Source: Alistipes montrealensis
GTDB lineage: Bacteria > Bacteroidota > Bacteroidia > Bacteroidales > Rikenellaceae
Assembly (NCBI RefSeq): GCF_018362775.1
Contig: NZ_JAGYXY010000002.1
Coordinates: 62,001 to 126,000, forward strand
DNA: 64,000 bases
Direction: 5' to 3'
How positions within the stretch are numbered: the stretch's first letter is position 1; the number at the start of each line of letters is the position of its first letter. The notes under the pieces are model-generated. The model did not search any database. It was not told the DNA's origin and saw nothing but the letters and a program-made list of their open reading frames with translations. A program made the position numbers and the translations under genes. Shown here piece by piece: positions 7,383 through 15,944 of this stretch.

Positions 7383-8549
7383 TTACCGGCCTCCGGAGTT
7401 ACGGTAGCTGCCTCCCGAAGAGGTCGTTCCCGATCCGCCGCGCGACCCGCCGCCGGAACTGCTGCCCGAAGAAGACCCGCCACGGTTATAGGACGGCGAA
7501 CTGCTGCTTCCGCTGTTATAGCTTCCGCCGCGATTGTAGGTATTGCTGCCGGAATTGCGGTAGTTATCGTCGTTGTAACGGCTGCTGCTGTTACCGCGCG
7601 ACGAACTTCCCGAATTATAGCGCCCGCCCGACGAACTGCTGCCGCTGCTGCTCCGCACGCCGAAGTTACCCCGGCCGCTGGAACTGCCACCCCGCATCGA
7701 TCCCGTCGACGAGGAGCCGTAACGCGAGCCCACTCCGTAGCGGGTTCCCGAAGGCGACGTATAGGGATTGGGCCGGCGCACGATATTCGACTGGTAAGGA
7801 CGCCCGTGTCCGCCGCCCCAGCCGTAATTCGGCCCCCAGTGGTGATGTCCGCCGTGCCATCCGGGCCCCCAGCCCCAACCGGGACCGTACCAGGGATTAT
7901 ACCACGAACTGTACCACGGGCCCCAAGGTCCGTACCAGGGATTGTTCCACGCATTCCATCCGAAGCTCCAGCCCCAGCTTCCGATCGAGAAACTGGGCCC
8001 CCACGGCCGGTTCCAGCCGTAGTACCAGGGATCGGAGTAGACCACCGTACCCCACGAACCGAACATCGAAGTGACGTACTTGGGCTCTACCCACACCTGG
8101 TCGCCCATGACGATGATGTTGTAGAACGCCGGATCGTAAGCCGAAGCGTAGTTGAACGCCGAACTGTAACGGGCGTTCATGTAACTCGACGGCATCTTGT
8201 AGGTCGGCGAATCGAATCCGCGCAGACGGCGTGCGTAAGCGCTTTCATAATCGTCGGCCAACACGCTTTCATAGGGATTGGCGTCTGCCGAACGGTACTC
8301 GTAATAGCTATTTTCTGCAGCTGCGGCCTTCGCTTCGGCGATCCGCGCCTCCCATTCGGCCTTGCGGGCTTCGGCGGCAGCACGCTGCGCTTCGGCTTCA
8401 GCCTGCTTCCTGCGGGCGATCTCCGTCTTGTCATGCACGGCATAGAGATCGTCGGAAGCATACCCCGCCGAGGCGTAGTAAGCCGACGAGCAGCTTGCGA
8501 GGCCTGCAGACAGAAGAATGGTTCCGAATAAAATTTTCAACTTTTTCAT
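7383..8549 (-). CDS. Trp/Gly-rich and Ser/Gly-rich low-complexity lipoprotein
   Basis: The product is 388 aa with lipobox GLASC at the end of its signal peptide. Four zones follow. The first is an Ala/Glu/Arg helix, probably coiled coil (about 45-90, RRKQAEAEAQRAAAEARKAE). The second is an ordinary middle region (to about 190). The third is a strikingly Trp/Gly/Pro-rich stretch built from units such as WGPWYSSWYNPWYGPGWG. The last is a C-terminal Ser/Gly/Asn/Arg tail (SSGRGNFG, GSSSSGGRYNSG). No catalytic motif is visible. I started at the ATG giving MKKLKIL, not three codons earlier. It is the first gene of a unit with the FadL-like porin, so a surface role tied to that porin is plausible but unproven. 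Confidence 0.8.
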   Translation of the reverse strand: MKKLKILFGTILLSAGLASCSSAYYASAGYASDDLYAVHDKTEIARRKQAEAEAQRAAAEARKAEWEARIAEAKAAAAENSYYEYRSADANPYESVLADDYESAYARRLRGFDSPTYKMPSSYMNARYSSAFNYASAYDPAFYNIIVMGDQVWVEPKYVTSMFGSWGTVVYSDPWYYGWNRPWGPSFSIGSWGWSFGWNAWNNPWYGPWGPWYSSWYNPWYGPGWGWGPGWHGGHHHWGPNYGWGGGHGRPYQSNIVRRPNPYTSPSGTRYGVGSRYGSSSTGSMRGGSSSGRGNFGVRSSSGSSSSGGRYNSGSSSRGNSSSRYNDDNYRNSGSNTYNRGGSYNSGSSSSPSYNRGGSSSGSSSGGGSRGGSGTTSSGGSYRNSGGR

Positions 8550-8675
8550 AGCGCACATAGTGTTTGCGTTAGTTCTTTAACTACAAACGAAAACCATACC
8601 GGTTTTAGTATTGTTTACTATATAAACGGCCGCGCACGGGAAATACTGCGCACACGATGAGGGTTTGTCTGTTTA

Positions 8676-8708
8676 CAAAGATACGAATTATTCCGGAAAA
8701 GTGCTAAA
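8676..8708 (-). promoter_or_regulatory. Promoter for the lipoprotein-porin unit
   Basis: TATCTTTG on the minus strand (8683-8676) with TTTA 21 bases upstream. It leaves a leader of about 120 bases before the ATG at 8549. Confidence 0.55.
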
Positions 8709-8786
8709 CCCAGGGCCTTGCAAGGCGTTTTTTCAACCAAAAGCAATTTTTTCCGCATGAAAATGTGCGAAAATAAAAAATATGTC

Positions 8787-8794
8787 TATATTTG
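8787..8794 (+). promoter_or_regulatory. -7 element for tRNA-Ser(CGA)
   Basis: TATATTTG, 64 bases before the tRNA. The -33 element is weak. The leader contains a small hairpin, CCAAAAC/GTTTTGG (8800-8817). Confidence 0.55.
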
Positions 8795-8858
8795 CAGTCC
8801 CAAAACAACGGTTTTGGATCGGGAGTCCGGGCGCAAGTCCTCCTCCCGCGACCGAAAA

Positions 8859-8948
8859 GGAGAGGTGCCGGAGTGGTCGATCGGGCCGCACTCGAAATGC
8901 GGTGTACGGGCAACTGTACCGGGGGTTCGAATCCCTCCCTCTCCGCCA
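8859..8948 (+). tRNA. tRNA-Ser (anticodon CGA)
   Basis: Acceptor stem GGAGAGG (8859-8865) pairs with CCTCTCC (8938-8944), followed by discriminator G and an encoded CCA. The anticodon arm is CCGCA-CTCGAAA-TGCGG with CGA at the wobble to third positions, reading UCG. A long variable arm (GTGTACGGGCAACTGTACC region) and GGTTCGAATCC T-loop confirm a class II serine tRNA. Confidence 0.95.
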
Positions 8949-8980
8949 GGGAAAGCGCCACGAGGCGATAACAAAATGCC

Positions 8981-9014
8981 AAATCCTGCAAGATCAAGCA
9001 CTTGCAGGATTTTT
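8981..9014 (+). terminator. Intrinsic terminator after tRNA-Ser(CGA)
   Basis: AAATCCTGCAAG (8981-8992) pairs perfectly with CTTGCAGGATTT (9001-9012), followed by a T run. The stem may also serve the minus-strand ABC-F gene ending at 9077. Confidence 0.85.
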
Positions 9015-9076
9015 ATTTATTCCTGTCAGACTTCCGAAAGACCCGAAAAGCCGATCCCTGGCCTCCGGTAGCCTCC

Positions 9077-10948
9077 CTACCGTTCGCTCAACTCCAACCA
9101 GCGCATGGTTTTTTCGTCGATCAGACCGATCAACTGCGCAATCCGCTCCGACTGGGCCGTCAGTTCGGCTATCGAGAGCGTTCCCGACGACATCGACGTT
9201 TCCAAGGCCGCCTTCTCGGCCTCCAGGGCGGGGATCTCGGTCTCCAATACTTCCAGTTCGCGTTTCTCGTTGAACGAAAGTTTGCGCGGGGCTGCATCGG
9301 AGGTTCCGGAGCGCGACGACTGCACTTTGGGCCGCGCCTGCGCCTCCTCACTCCGGCGTGCCGACTCATATTCACGTTTCCACGCCACGTATTCCGAATA
9401 AGTTCCCGCAAAATCCTTGATCTCGCCTCCGCCGCAGAATACGAGCAGGTGGTCGGCGACCTTGTCGACGAAATAGCGGTCGTGCGACACGACGATCACA
9501 CACCCCTTGAAGGCTCCCAGATACTCCTCCAGAATACCGAGCGTAACAATATCCAGGTCGTTCGTCGGCTCGTCCAGCACCAAAAAATTCGGATTGCGCA
9601 TCAGCACCGTGCAAAGGTACAGACGCCGCCGTTCACCGCCGCTCAACCGAGCCACAAAATTATATTGAGTCTCAGGCGTAAAGAGGAAATACTGCAGGAA
9701 CTGCGACGCGCTCATCTTCCTTCCGTCGCCCAGGTCGATCTGTTCGGCGATCTCCGTCACCACGTCGATCACGCGCATCCGCTCGTCGAATTCCAGTCCC
9801 TCCTGGCTGTAATAGCCGAACCGGACCGTTTCGCCGACATCGATCACACCGCTGTCGGGCCGTTCGATTCCCGTGAGCAGCTTCAGGAACGTCGATTTCC
9901 CGCAGCCGTTGTCGCCGACGATTCCCAGCTTTTCATAACGGGTGAAATTGTAATTGAATTTATCGAGAATCTTCAATTCGCCGAAACTCTTGCAGACATC
10001 CCTGGCTTCAAATATCTTGGTTCCGATACGCGAGGCCTTGACATCGAGACGCACTTCGCCCCGGTTCCGCGTCGATTGCAGGCGCGATTCGAGATTGTGA
10101 AAGGCATCGATCCGCGCCTGCGCCTTCGTGGCCCGCGCCTGGGGCTGGCGGCGCATCCACTCCAGCTCCCGGCGGTAGAGATTCAGTTCGCCGGCCCGCA
10201 GTGCGGCCTGCGCCGTCTCGCGTTCCTGCTTCTTCTCCAGATAGTAGGAATAGTTTCCCGCATAGTGGTAAATCCGCCCGTCTTCGATCTCAAGAATATC
10301 GCTGCACACTTTATCCAGAAAGTAGCGGTCGTGCGTCACCATCAGCAGACCGGCGCTGCTCGCAGCAAGATACTCCTCCAGCCATTCGGTCATATCGGTG
10401 TCGAGGTGGTTGGTCGGCTCGTCGAGAATCAGCAGGTCCGATTCGCTGATGAGCACGTTGGCCAACGCCACACGTTTGAGCTGCCCGCCCGAAAGCGTCT
10501 CGATACGCTGGCCGAAATCCCTGATTTTTAAACGCGAGAGAATCTGTTTAGCCCGCAGTTCGTAATCCCACGCTTCGAGGGCGTCCATGCGGGCCATCGC
10601 CTCCTGCAATCCCCCGCCCGACGGATCGGCGATTGACCGTTCGTATTCGGCGATTGCTTTCAGCGCCGGGTTGTCGGAGTAAAAACAGGCTTCGAGAACG
10701 GTCAGACCCGCCGGGTAGGCCGGGCTCTGCTCCAGATAGGCGATGCGCAGGTCGCGGCGCGGCACGATCGAACCGCCCTCATGGCTTTCGCGCCCCGCGA
10801 TGATATTCAGCAGCGTCGTTTTCCCCGTACCGTTTTTGGCGACAAGGGCGGTGCGACGGCCGTCTTCGACGGCAAACGATATATTTTCGAAGAGCACCAG
10901 GTCGCCGAACGATTTGGTGAGGTTCTCCACTTGCAGACAACAGGCCAT
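9077..10948 (-). CDS. ABC-F family ATPase (Uup/YheS-like)
   Basis: The product is 623 aa: two ABC ATPase domains in one chain and no membrane segment, which defines the soluble ABC-F class acting on ribosomes. Walker A of domain 1 is KNGTGKTT (about 38-45) and the signature is LSGGQLKR. Domain 2 has GDNGCGKST and LSGGERRR, each followed by a Walker B LDEPTN. The inter-domain linker (about 230-300) is basic and helical (QARATKAQARIDAF). A C-terminal coiled coil (KRELEVLETEIPALEAEKAALE) resembles the DNA/RNA-binding tail of Uup. Whether it handles stalled ribosomes, drug protection or both cannot be told. It is monocistronic. Confidence 0.93.
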   Translation of the reverse strand: MACCLQVENLTKSFGDLVLFENISFAVEDGRRTALVAKNGTGKTTLLNIIAGRESHEGGSIVPRRDLRIAYLEQSPAYPAGLTVLEACFYSDNPALKAIAEYERSIADPSGGGLQEAMARMDALEAWDYELRAKQILSRLKIRDFGQRIETLSGGQLKRVALANVLISESDLLILDEPTNHLDTDMTEWLEEYLAASSAGLLMVTHDRYFLDKVCSDILEIEDGRIYHYAGNYSYYLEKKQERETAQAALRAGELNLYRRELEWMRRQPQARATKAQARIDAFHNLESRLQSTRNRGEVRLDVKASRIGTKIFEARDVCKSFGELKILDKFNYNFTRYEKLGIVGDNGCGKSTFLKLLTGIERPDSGVIDVGETVRFGYYSQEGLEFDERMRVIDVVTEIAEQIDLGDGRKMSASQFLQYFLFTPETQYNFVARLSGGERRRLYLCTVLMRNPNFLVLDEPTNDLDIVTLGILEEYLGAFKGCVIVVSHDRYFVDKVADHLLVFCGGGEIKDFAGTYSEYVAWKREYESARRSEEAQARPKVQSSRSGTSDAAPRKLSFNEKRELEVLETEIPALEAEKAALETSMSSGTLSIAELTAQSERIAQLIGLIDEKTMRWLELSER

Positions 10949-10967
10949 AGCGTGAATATTGAATATG

Positions 10968-10975
10968 CAAAGCTA
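10968..10975 (-). promoter_or_regulatory. -7 element for the ABC-F gene
   Basis: TAGCTTTG on the minus strand, 20 bases before the ATG. I found no clear -33 box. Confidence 0.45.
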
Positions 10976-11246
10976 CGCAAAAATCCCGAACTGCCGTTGC
11001 CGCCCGGCCAAAACGACACGTATCGAATGGAAAACCCCCGTCCTCTGAATGCGGAAGCGACGATCCGAGCCCCGTGAAATGACGGGAAATACCTCGAATA
11101 GGTCCGTTTGTTCGGAAGATTCCGTTGTTCGGGAGGCGTTTTTTTTGTAATTTGCGGCGATTTTACCGGTTTCGGGCAAAACATTCCTGCAATCATGCGC
11201 CAACGGTTTGACCTTTGCAGGATTACGAAACAGGAAATTTCCGCAA

Positions 11247-14200
11247 ATGCTGAAAAAGATACTCAAATATACGCTCCGGACACTGCTTGTCCTGCTCGTC
11301 GTGCTGCTGCTGGTCCCTGCGCTGCTCTACGTCCCCGCGGTCCAGAACCTGGTCCGGCGCCGGGCGGTCGATTATGCATCCCGCGCCCTCGGGATGGATT
11401 TGTCGGTCGAGCGCATCCGCCTCGCCTTCCCGCTGCGGCTGACGGTCGACAACACCTTGCTGGTCGACAAATCCGACACGCTCCTGCGCTGCGGCAAACT
11501 CTCGCTCGACGCGGCCCTGTGGCCGCTGGTCCGGAAAGAGGTCGTCATCCGGGACTTCGCATTGGAACACCTCGCCGCCCACTACAAGGACTCGCTGGCG
11601 GGCATGGACATGCGCATCGCCGCCGGGGAACTCTCCCTGAAAACAGCCAAAGCCGACCTTTCGTCCCAGACGGCTGACATCGCCCGGATTGTCCTCTCCG
11701 GCGCGGACATCCGGCTGGACCTGACCGAAGCCGCCCCCACGGAGAAGACGGACAGCACCGCCGCCCTGCCGTGGACAATCGGCGTCGGACGACTCTCGGT
11801 CGCCGACCTGGCTTTCGGAATGCGAACCTCGCCCGCCGTCTCCGAACTCTCCGTCCGGCTGGCCGACGGCACAGTGGACACATGCCGGGTGCAACTCGAC
11901 AGCCAGCAGGTCCGCGTGCAAAGCGTCCTGCTCAACCGGGGCGACTATTCCTACCTGACGGGGCCCGCCGGGTCCGAAGAAATACCCGAAGAGACAACGG
12001 CTCCGGAGTCCGCAGCGCCATCCATGCCGTGGACCGTCCGGGTCGGCAGCATTGCCCTGACCGGCAACAGCGCCGAATACGGCCGACTGCACCACCGTCC
12101 CGCCGCCGGATTCGACCCGGCGTTCATCGCCGTCACACCGCTCGACCTCACCGTCGATTCGGTTTACAACCGGGGTGCGGACATCGCCCTACGGATCCGC
12201 CGGATGGCCTTCACCGAACGCTGCGGGCTCTCGGTCCGCGACCTGACCGGAAGCATCGGCATGGACGCTGCGGGCATCTCCCTCTCCGGCGTCGACCTGC
12301 AAACCGACCTTTCCCGAATCCGGGCCGACCTCTCCGCCGGACCCGGCATCCTGAAAATGGAGCCGGATTCACCGCTCGACGCCAGCCTTTCGGCCGACCT
12401 GAATACGAAAGACGTAAAACGCCTCTTTCCGGCGGCAATCCCGCCCGTGCTCAACGACCGGGTCGTCCGGATGACCTTCACCGCGACAGGGACGCTGGCC
12501 GACATTGCAAAAACACAACTCGACGTTTCGTCGCCCGGACATATCGCCCTGCGGGCGGACGGAGCGGCAAAGAACGCGCTCGACCCCGACCGGATGGAAG
12601 CCTCGGCCCGTTTCGAGGGAAATTTCACGGACCTCTCGTTCCTGAAGGCATTGCTGCCCGACTCGGCCTTGCGCCGCCGTGTGGCAATCTCCCGACAAAT
12701 CCGGCTCCGCGGATCGGCGGGCGCAAACAAGGGTGCATTCTCGGTCGCCTCGGCACTCTCGGCCGACGGCGGCGAACTGGCCCTGAAAGGACGCCTCGAC
12801 CCCCGCAAGCAAACCTACGATGCCGAACTGCGGTGTGACAGCCTCCCGCTCAACCGGTTTCTCCCGGCCGATTCGCTGGGCATCCTCGACTTGTCCGTGC
12901 AGGCCCGCGGCGCAGGGTTCGACCCATTCCAGTCCCGAACCCGGGCGAGTTTCCGGGCCCAGATCGACCGCGCGGAGTACCGCGGACACGATTTCGGAGG
13001 CATCGAACTGGATGCCGCACTCGACAGCCAGCGCTTCACCGGACGGCTCTCCGACCGCGACGAGGCCCTCCGGCTGTTACTGCTCGTTTCCGGAACGCTG
13101 ACCCCGCAGCAACAGCACATCGACCTCTCCGGCAACGTCTTCAGCTTCGACCTGGCCGCACTGGGCTTCACCCCCGAGCCCATCGGCGGATCGTTTGCGC
13201 TGAAAGCCGACGCATCCGCCGCCGGAAAAGGCAATTACGCCGCCCGCATCGCCTTCGACAGCCTCGAAATCCGGAACAAATACCGCACGGACCACATCCG
13301 TCCGACGAGCGTCGCGTTCCGTACCGACACTGTCTCGACCCGGACCGAAGCATCCTCCGGCGACCTTGCACTGACGTTTACCTCCCCCGACCCCCTCGAC
13401 TCGCTGATCGCGGCCCTGAGCCGGAGCGCCGGGGTGCTGGCGCAGCAGATCAGCGCCCAGAGCGTCGACATGGAGCAACTGAAACCCGCACTGCCCGATT
13501 TCCGGCTGCGAATCGCTGCGGGGCGCGACAACATCCTGAACAGTTTCCTCAGAGCCCGCAACATCTCCTTCGGCAAACTCGCCGTCGAGGGGGACAACTG
13601 CGACTCGCTGCCCGTGTCGGTCCATATGCGCACCGAACGGCTGGCCTACGGAAGCGTCGTCCTCGACACCGTGACAGCCGGCATTTTCCAACAGGGCAAC
13701 CGGCTGAAATACGCCCTTCGGCTGGCGAACGCTCCCGGAAACCTCGACAACATAGCCGTCGCGGGGCTGTACGGACACATCGTGCAAAATACAGGGCAGG
13801 TCAACCTTTACCAGCAAAACCGGGCCGGGCAGGAAGGCTTCCGCTTCGGATTCGACGTAGCGTGGAACGACAGCCTCGTCCGGGCCGACATGACGCCCTT
13901 AAATCCCTTGTTCGGATTCGAACCGTGGAGCGTCAATCCCGGCAACTACCTCGTCTACCGGTTCGACAAACGCCTGGAAGCCGATCTCGACCTCACCCAC
14001 GGCGACCAGCGGGTCGCGCTCCATACGACTCCGGGCGACGGATCGGCCGACGATATCCGGCTCGACATCGCCGGACTGAACATCGGTTCGGCCCTGGGGT
14101 TGTTCCCCTCGGCCCCGCCCGTAGACGGTGTGCTGGGGGCGAACATCGCCCTGGACCTGGCAACCGACAGCCTCTCGCTCCGGGGCGGCCTCTCGGTGGC

Positions 14201-15944
14201 GGAACTGACCTACGACAAACAACGTTTCGGCAACGTCGACCTCGGGCTTTTCTACAAACAGGACCAGGGACATCTCGCCGACGCACGCCTGACGCTCGAC
14301 GGCGCCGAGGTGCTCTCCGTCCGGGGAGACTACCGCACCGGGCGCGAAAGCCCGCTCGACCTCACGGTGACCGTCCCGGGTTTCCCGCTGCAACAGGCCA
14401 ACGTTTTCCTGCCTGCCGACCTGCTCCGCCTTTCGGGCAGCCTGCAGGCGAAAATCCATGCAGGCGGCACGCCGGACCGGCCCAAACTCGACGGAGGGGT
14501 GCGGTTCGCACAGACCGACATCCGCGTCCCGATGATCGGCACGTCGTTCCGCCTCTCGCCCGACACCATCCGCATCGCCGGCAGCCATATCCTGTTCAGC
14601 GATTACGCCCTCTACGCCCCGAACAAGAAAGCGCTGACGATCGACGGCGAGGCTAACCTCTCCGACTTCAGCCGCATGACCGCCGACCTCGCACTGCGGG
14701 CCTCGGATTTCCAGGTCGTCAACGTGGCCCGCAAAGCCGGCACGGCGGTCTACGGCAAGGCCTACCTCGACCTCGACGCGACGGCCAAAGGACCGCTGGA
14801 CGAACTCGTCGTCCGCGGCAACGTCGCCCTGCTGGGCGGCACGGACATCAACTACGTCATGCAGGACTCTCCGATGGACGTGAAGGAGCGCCCGCAGAAC
14901 ATCGTGACATTCGTCTCGTTCAGCGACCTGGACACCCAGATTCCGGACGAAGCTCCCCGGGAAGTCCGGATCGGAGGCATGGACGTACAGGTCAACGTCG
15001 ACATCAACAACGACGTGCAGGCCGCCGTCGATCTCTCCGCCGACGGCAACAACCGCATCGACCTCAAGGGCGGCGGCAACCTGACCTACACGATGAATCC
15101 GCTGGGCGACGTGCGCCTTTCGGGGAAATACGTGCTCTCGGGCGGAACCGTACGCTACAACCCGCCCGTCATCTCGCAGAAAATCTTCAAGATCACACCG
15201 GACAGTTACGTCGAATGGATCGGCAACATCGCCGACCCGGCGTTCAACATCACGGCCGTCGAGACCGTCCGGGCCAACGTCTCCTCCGACGGGCAGGACA
15301 ACCGCCCGGTCAACTTCGACATCTCGATCAACATCCGCAATTCGCTCAACGATCTCGAAGTAAGTTTCGGGCTCGCCGCTCCCGAGGACCTCACCATGCA
15401 GAACCAGCTCAACTCGCTCACCGCCGAGCAGCGCGCCAACCAGGCGATGAACCTTTTGATATACAATACCTACACCGGCCCCGGAACGACCGCCAAGGTA
15501 AGCTCCGAAAATCCGCTCAACTCGTTCATCCAGAAAGAACTGAACCAATGGGCGCAGAACAACCTCAAGGGCGTCGACCTCAGCTTCGGCATCGACTCCT
15601 ACGGGCAGGACGACCCCAACGGCCAGCGCACCGACTACTCCTACCGGCTCTCGAAGAACCTCTTCAGCAACCGCGTGCGCGCAGTTATCGGCGGCAAGTT
15701 CAGCACCGACGCCGATCCGTCGCAAAACCTCAAAGAGAACCTGATCGACGACATTTCGCTGGAATACATGCTCACCAAACGCGACAACATGTACCTGAAG
15801 GTGTTCCGCCATACGGGCTACGAGAGCATCCTCGAAGGCGAGATCACCGAGACGGGCGTGGGTTTCGTCATCCGCAAGAAGCTCTCGCGGCTGGGCGACC
15901 TGTTCAAGCCGACGCGGCCCAAAACCAAAAAAACGAAAAAATGA
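11247..15944 (+). CDS. tamB: Translocation and assembly module subunit TamB
   Basis: The product is 1565 aa, an AsmA/TamB-type bridge protein anchored in the inner membrane by one N-terminal helix (LLVLLVVLLLVPALLYVPAV, about 12-31) and spanning the periplasm to its outer-membrane partner. The body is repetitive beta structure with runs of DLS/LDL strands. The C-terminal 350 residues form the conserved TamB (DUF490) domain, including GGTVRYNPPVISQKIF and the final FVIRKKLSRLGDLF. ATG 11247 was preferred because it puts the anchor at the start. Its last codon overlaps the next start codon as ATGA, so tamL is probably translationally coupled. Members are implicated in barrel assembly and lipid transfer. 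Confidence 0.93.
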   Translation: MLKKILKYTLRTLLVLLVVLLLVPALLYVPAVQNLVRRRAVDYASRALGMDLSVERIRLAFPLRLTVDNTLLVDKSDTLLRCGKLSLDAALWPLVRKEVVIRDFALEHLAAHYKDSLAGMDMRIAAGELSLKTAKADLSSQTADIARIVLSGADIRLDLTEAAPTEKTDSTAALPWTIGVGRLSVADLAFGMRTSPAVSELSVRLADGTVDTCRVQLDSQQVRVQSVLLNRGDYSYLTGPAGSEEIPEETTAPESAAPSMPWTVRVGSIALTGNSAEYGRLHHRPAAGFDPAFIAVTPLDLTVDSVYNRGADIALRIRRMAFTERCGLSVRDLTGSIGMDAAGISLSGVDLQTDLSRIRADLSAGPGILKMEPDSPLDASLSADLNTKDVKRLFPAAIPPVLNDRVVRMTFTATGTLADIAKTQLDVSSPGHIALRADGAAKNALDPDRMEASARFEGNFTDLSFLKALLPDSALRRRVAISRQIRLRGSAGANKGAFSVASALSADGGELALKGRLDPRKQTYDAELRCDSLPLNRFLPADSLGILDLSVQARGAGFDPFQSRTRASFRAQIDRAEYRGHDFGGIELDAALDSQRFTGRLSDRDEALRLLLLVSGTLTPQQQHIDLSGNVFSFDLAALGFTPEPIGGSFALKADASAAGKGNYAARIAFDSLEIRNKYRTDHIRPTSVAFRTDTVSTRTEASSGDLALTFTSPDPLDSLIAALSRSAGVLAQQISAQSVDMEQLKPALPDFRLRIAAGRDNILNSFLRARNISFGKLAVEGDNCDSLPVSVHMRTERLAYGSVVLDTVTAGIFQQGNRLKYALRLANAPGNLDNIAVAGLYGHIVQNTGQVNLYQQNRAGQEGFRFGFDVAWNDSLVRADMTPLNPLFGFEPWSVNPGNYLVYRFDKRLEADLDLTHGDQRVALHTTPGDGSADDIRLDIAGLNIGSALGLFPSAPPVDGVLGANIALDLATDSLSLRGGLSVAELTYDKQRFGNVDLGLFYKQDQGHLADARLTLDGAEVLSVRGDYRTGRESPLDLTVTVPGFPLQQANVFLPADLLRLSGSLQAKIHAGGTPDRPKLDGGVRFAQTDIRVPMIGTSFRLSPDTIRIAGSHILFSDYALYAPNKKALTIDGEANLSDFSRMTADLALRASDFQVVNVARKAGTAVYGKAYLDLDATAKGPLDELVVRGNVALLGGTDINYVMQDSPMDVKERPQNIVTFVSFSDLDTQIPDEAPREVRIGGMDVQVNVDINNDVQAAVDLSADGNNRIDLKGGGNLTYTMNPLGDVRLSGKYVLSGGTVRYNPPVISQKIFKITPDSYVEWIGNIADPAFNITAVETVRANVSSDGQDNRPVNFDISINIRNSLNDLEVSFGLAAPEDLTMQNQLNSLTAEQRANQAMNLLIYNTYTGPGTTAKVSSENPLNSFIQKELNQWAQNNLKGVDLSFGIDSYGQDDPNGQRTDYSYRLSKNLFSNRVRAVIGGKFSTDADPSQNLKENLIDDISLEYMLTKRDNMYLKVFRHTGYESILEGEITETGVGFVIRKKLSRLGDLFKPTRPKTKKTKK

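Noticed and set aside
5563..7407. A 614-codon open frame on the plus strand opposite the FadL-like porin gene
   Set aside because: Its frame is the antisense of a well-supported signal-peptide barrel gene. Composition is Arg/His-rich as expected for antisense of GC-rich sequence, and no family resembles it.
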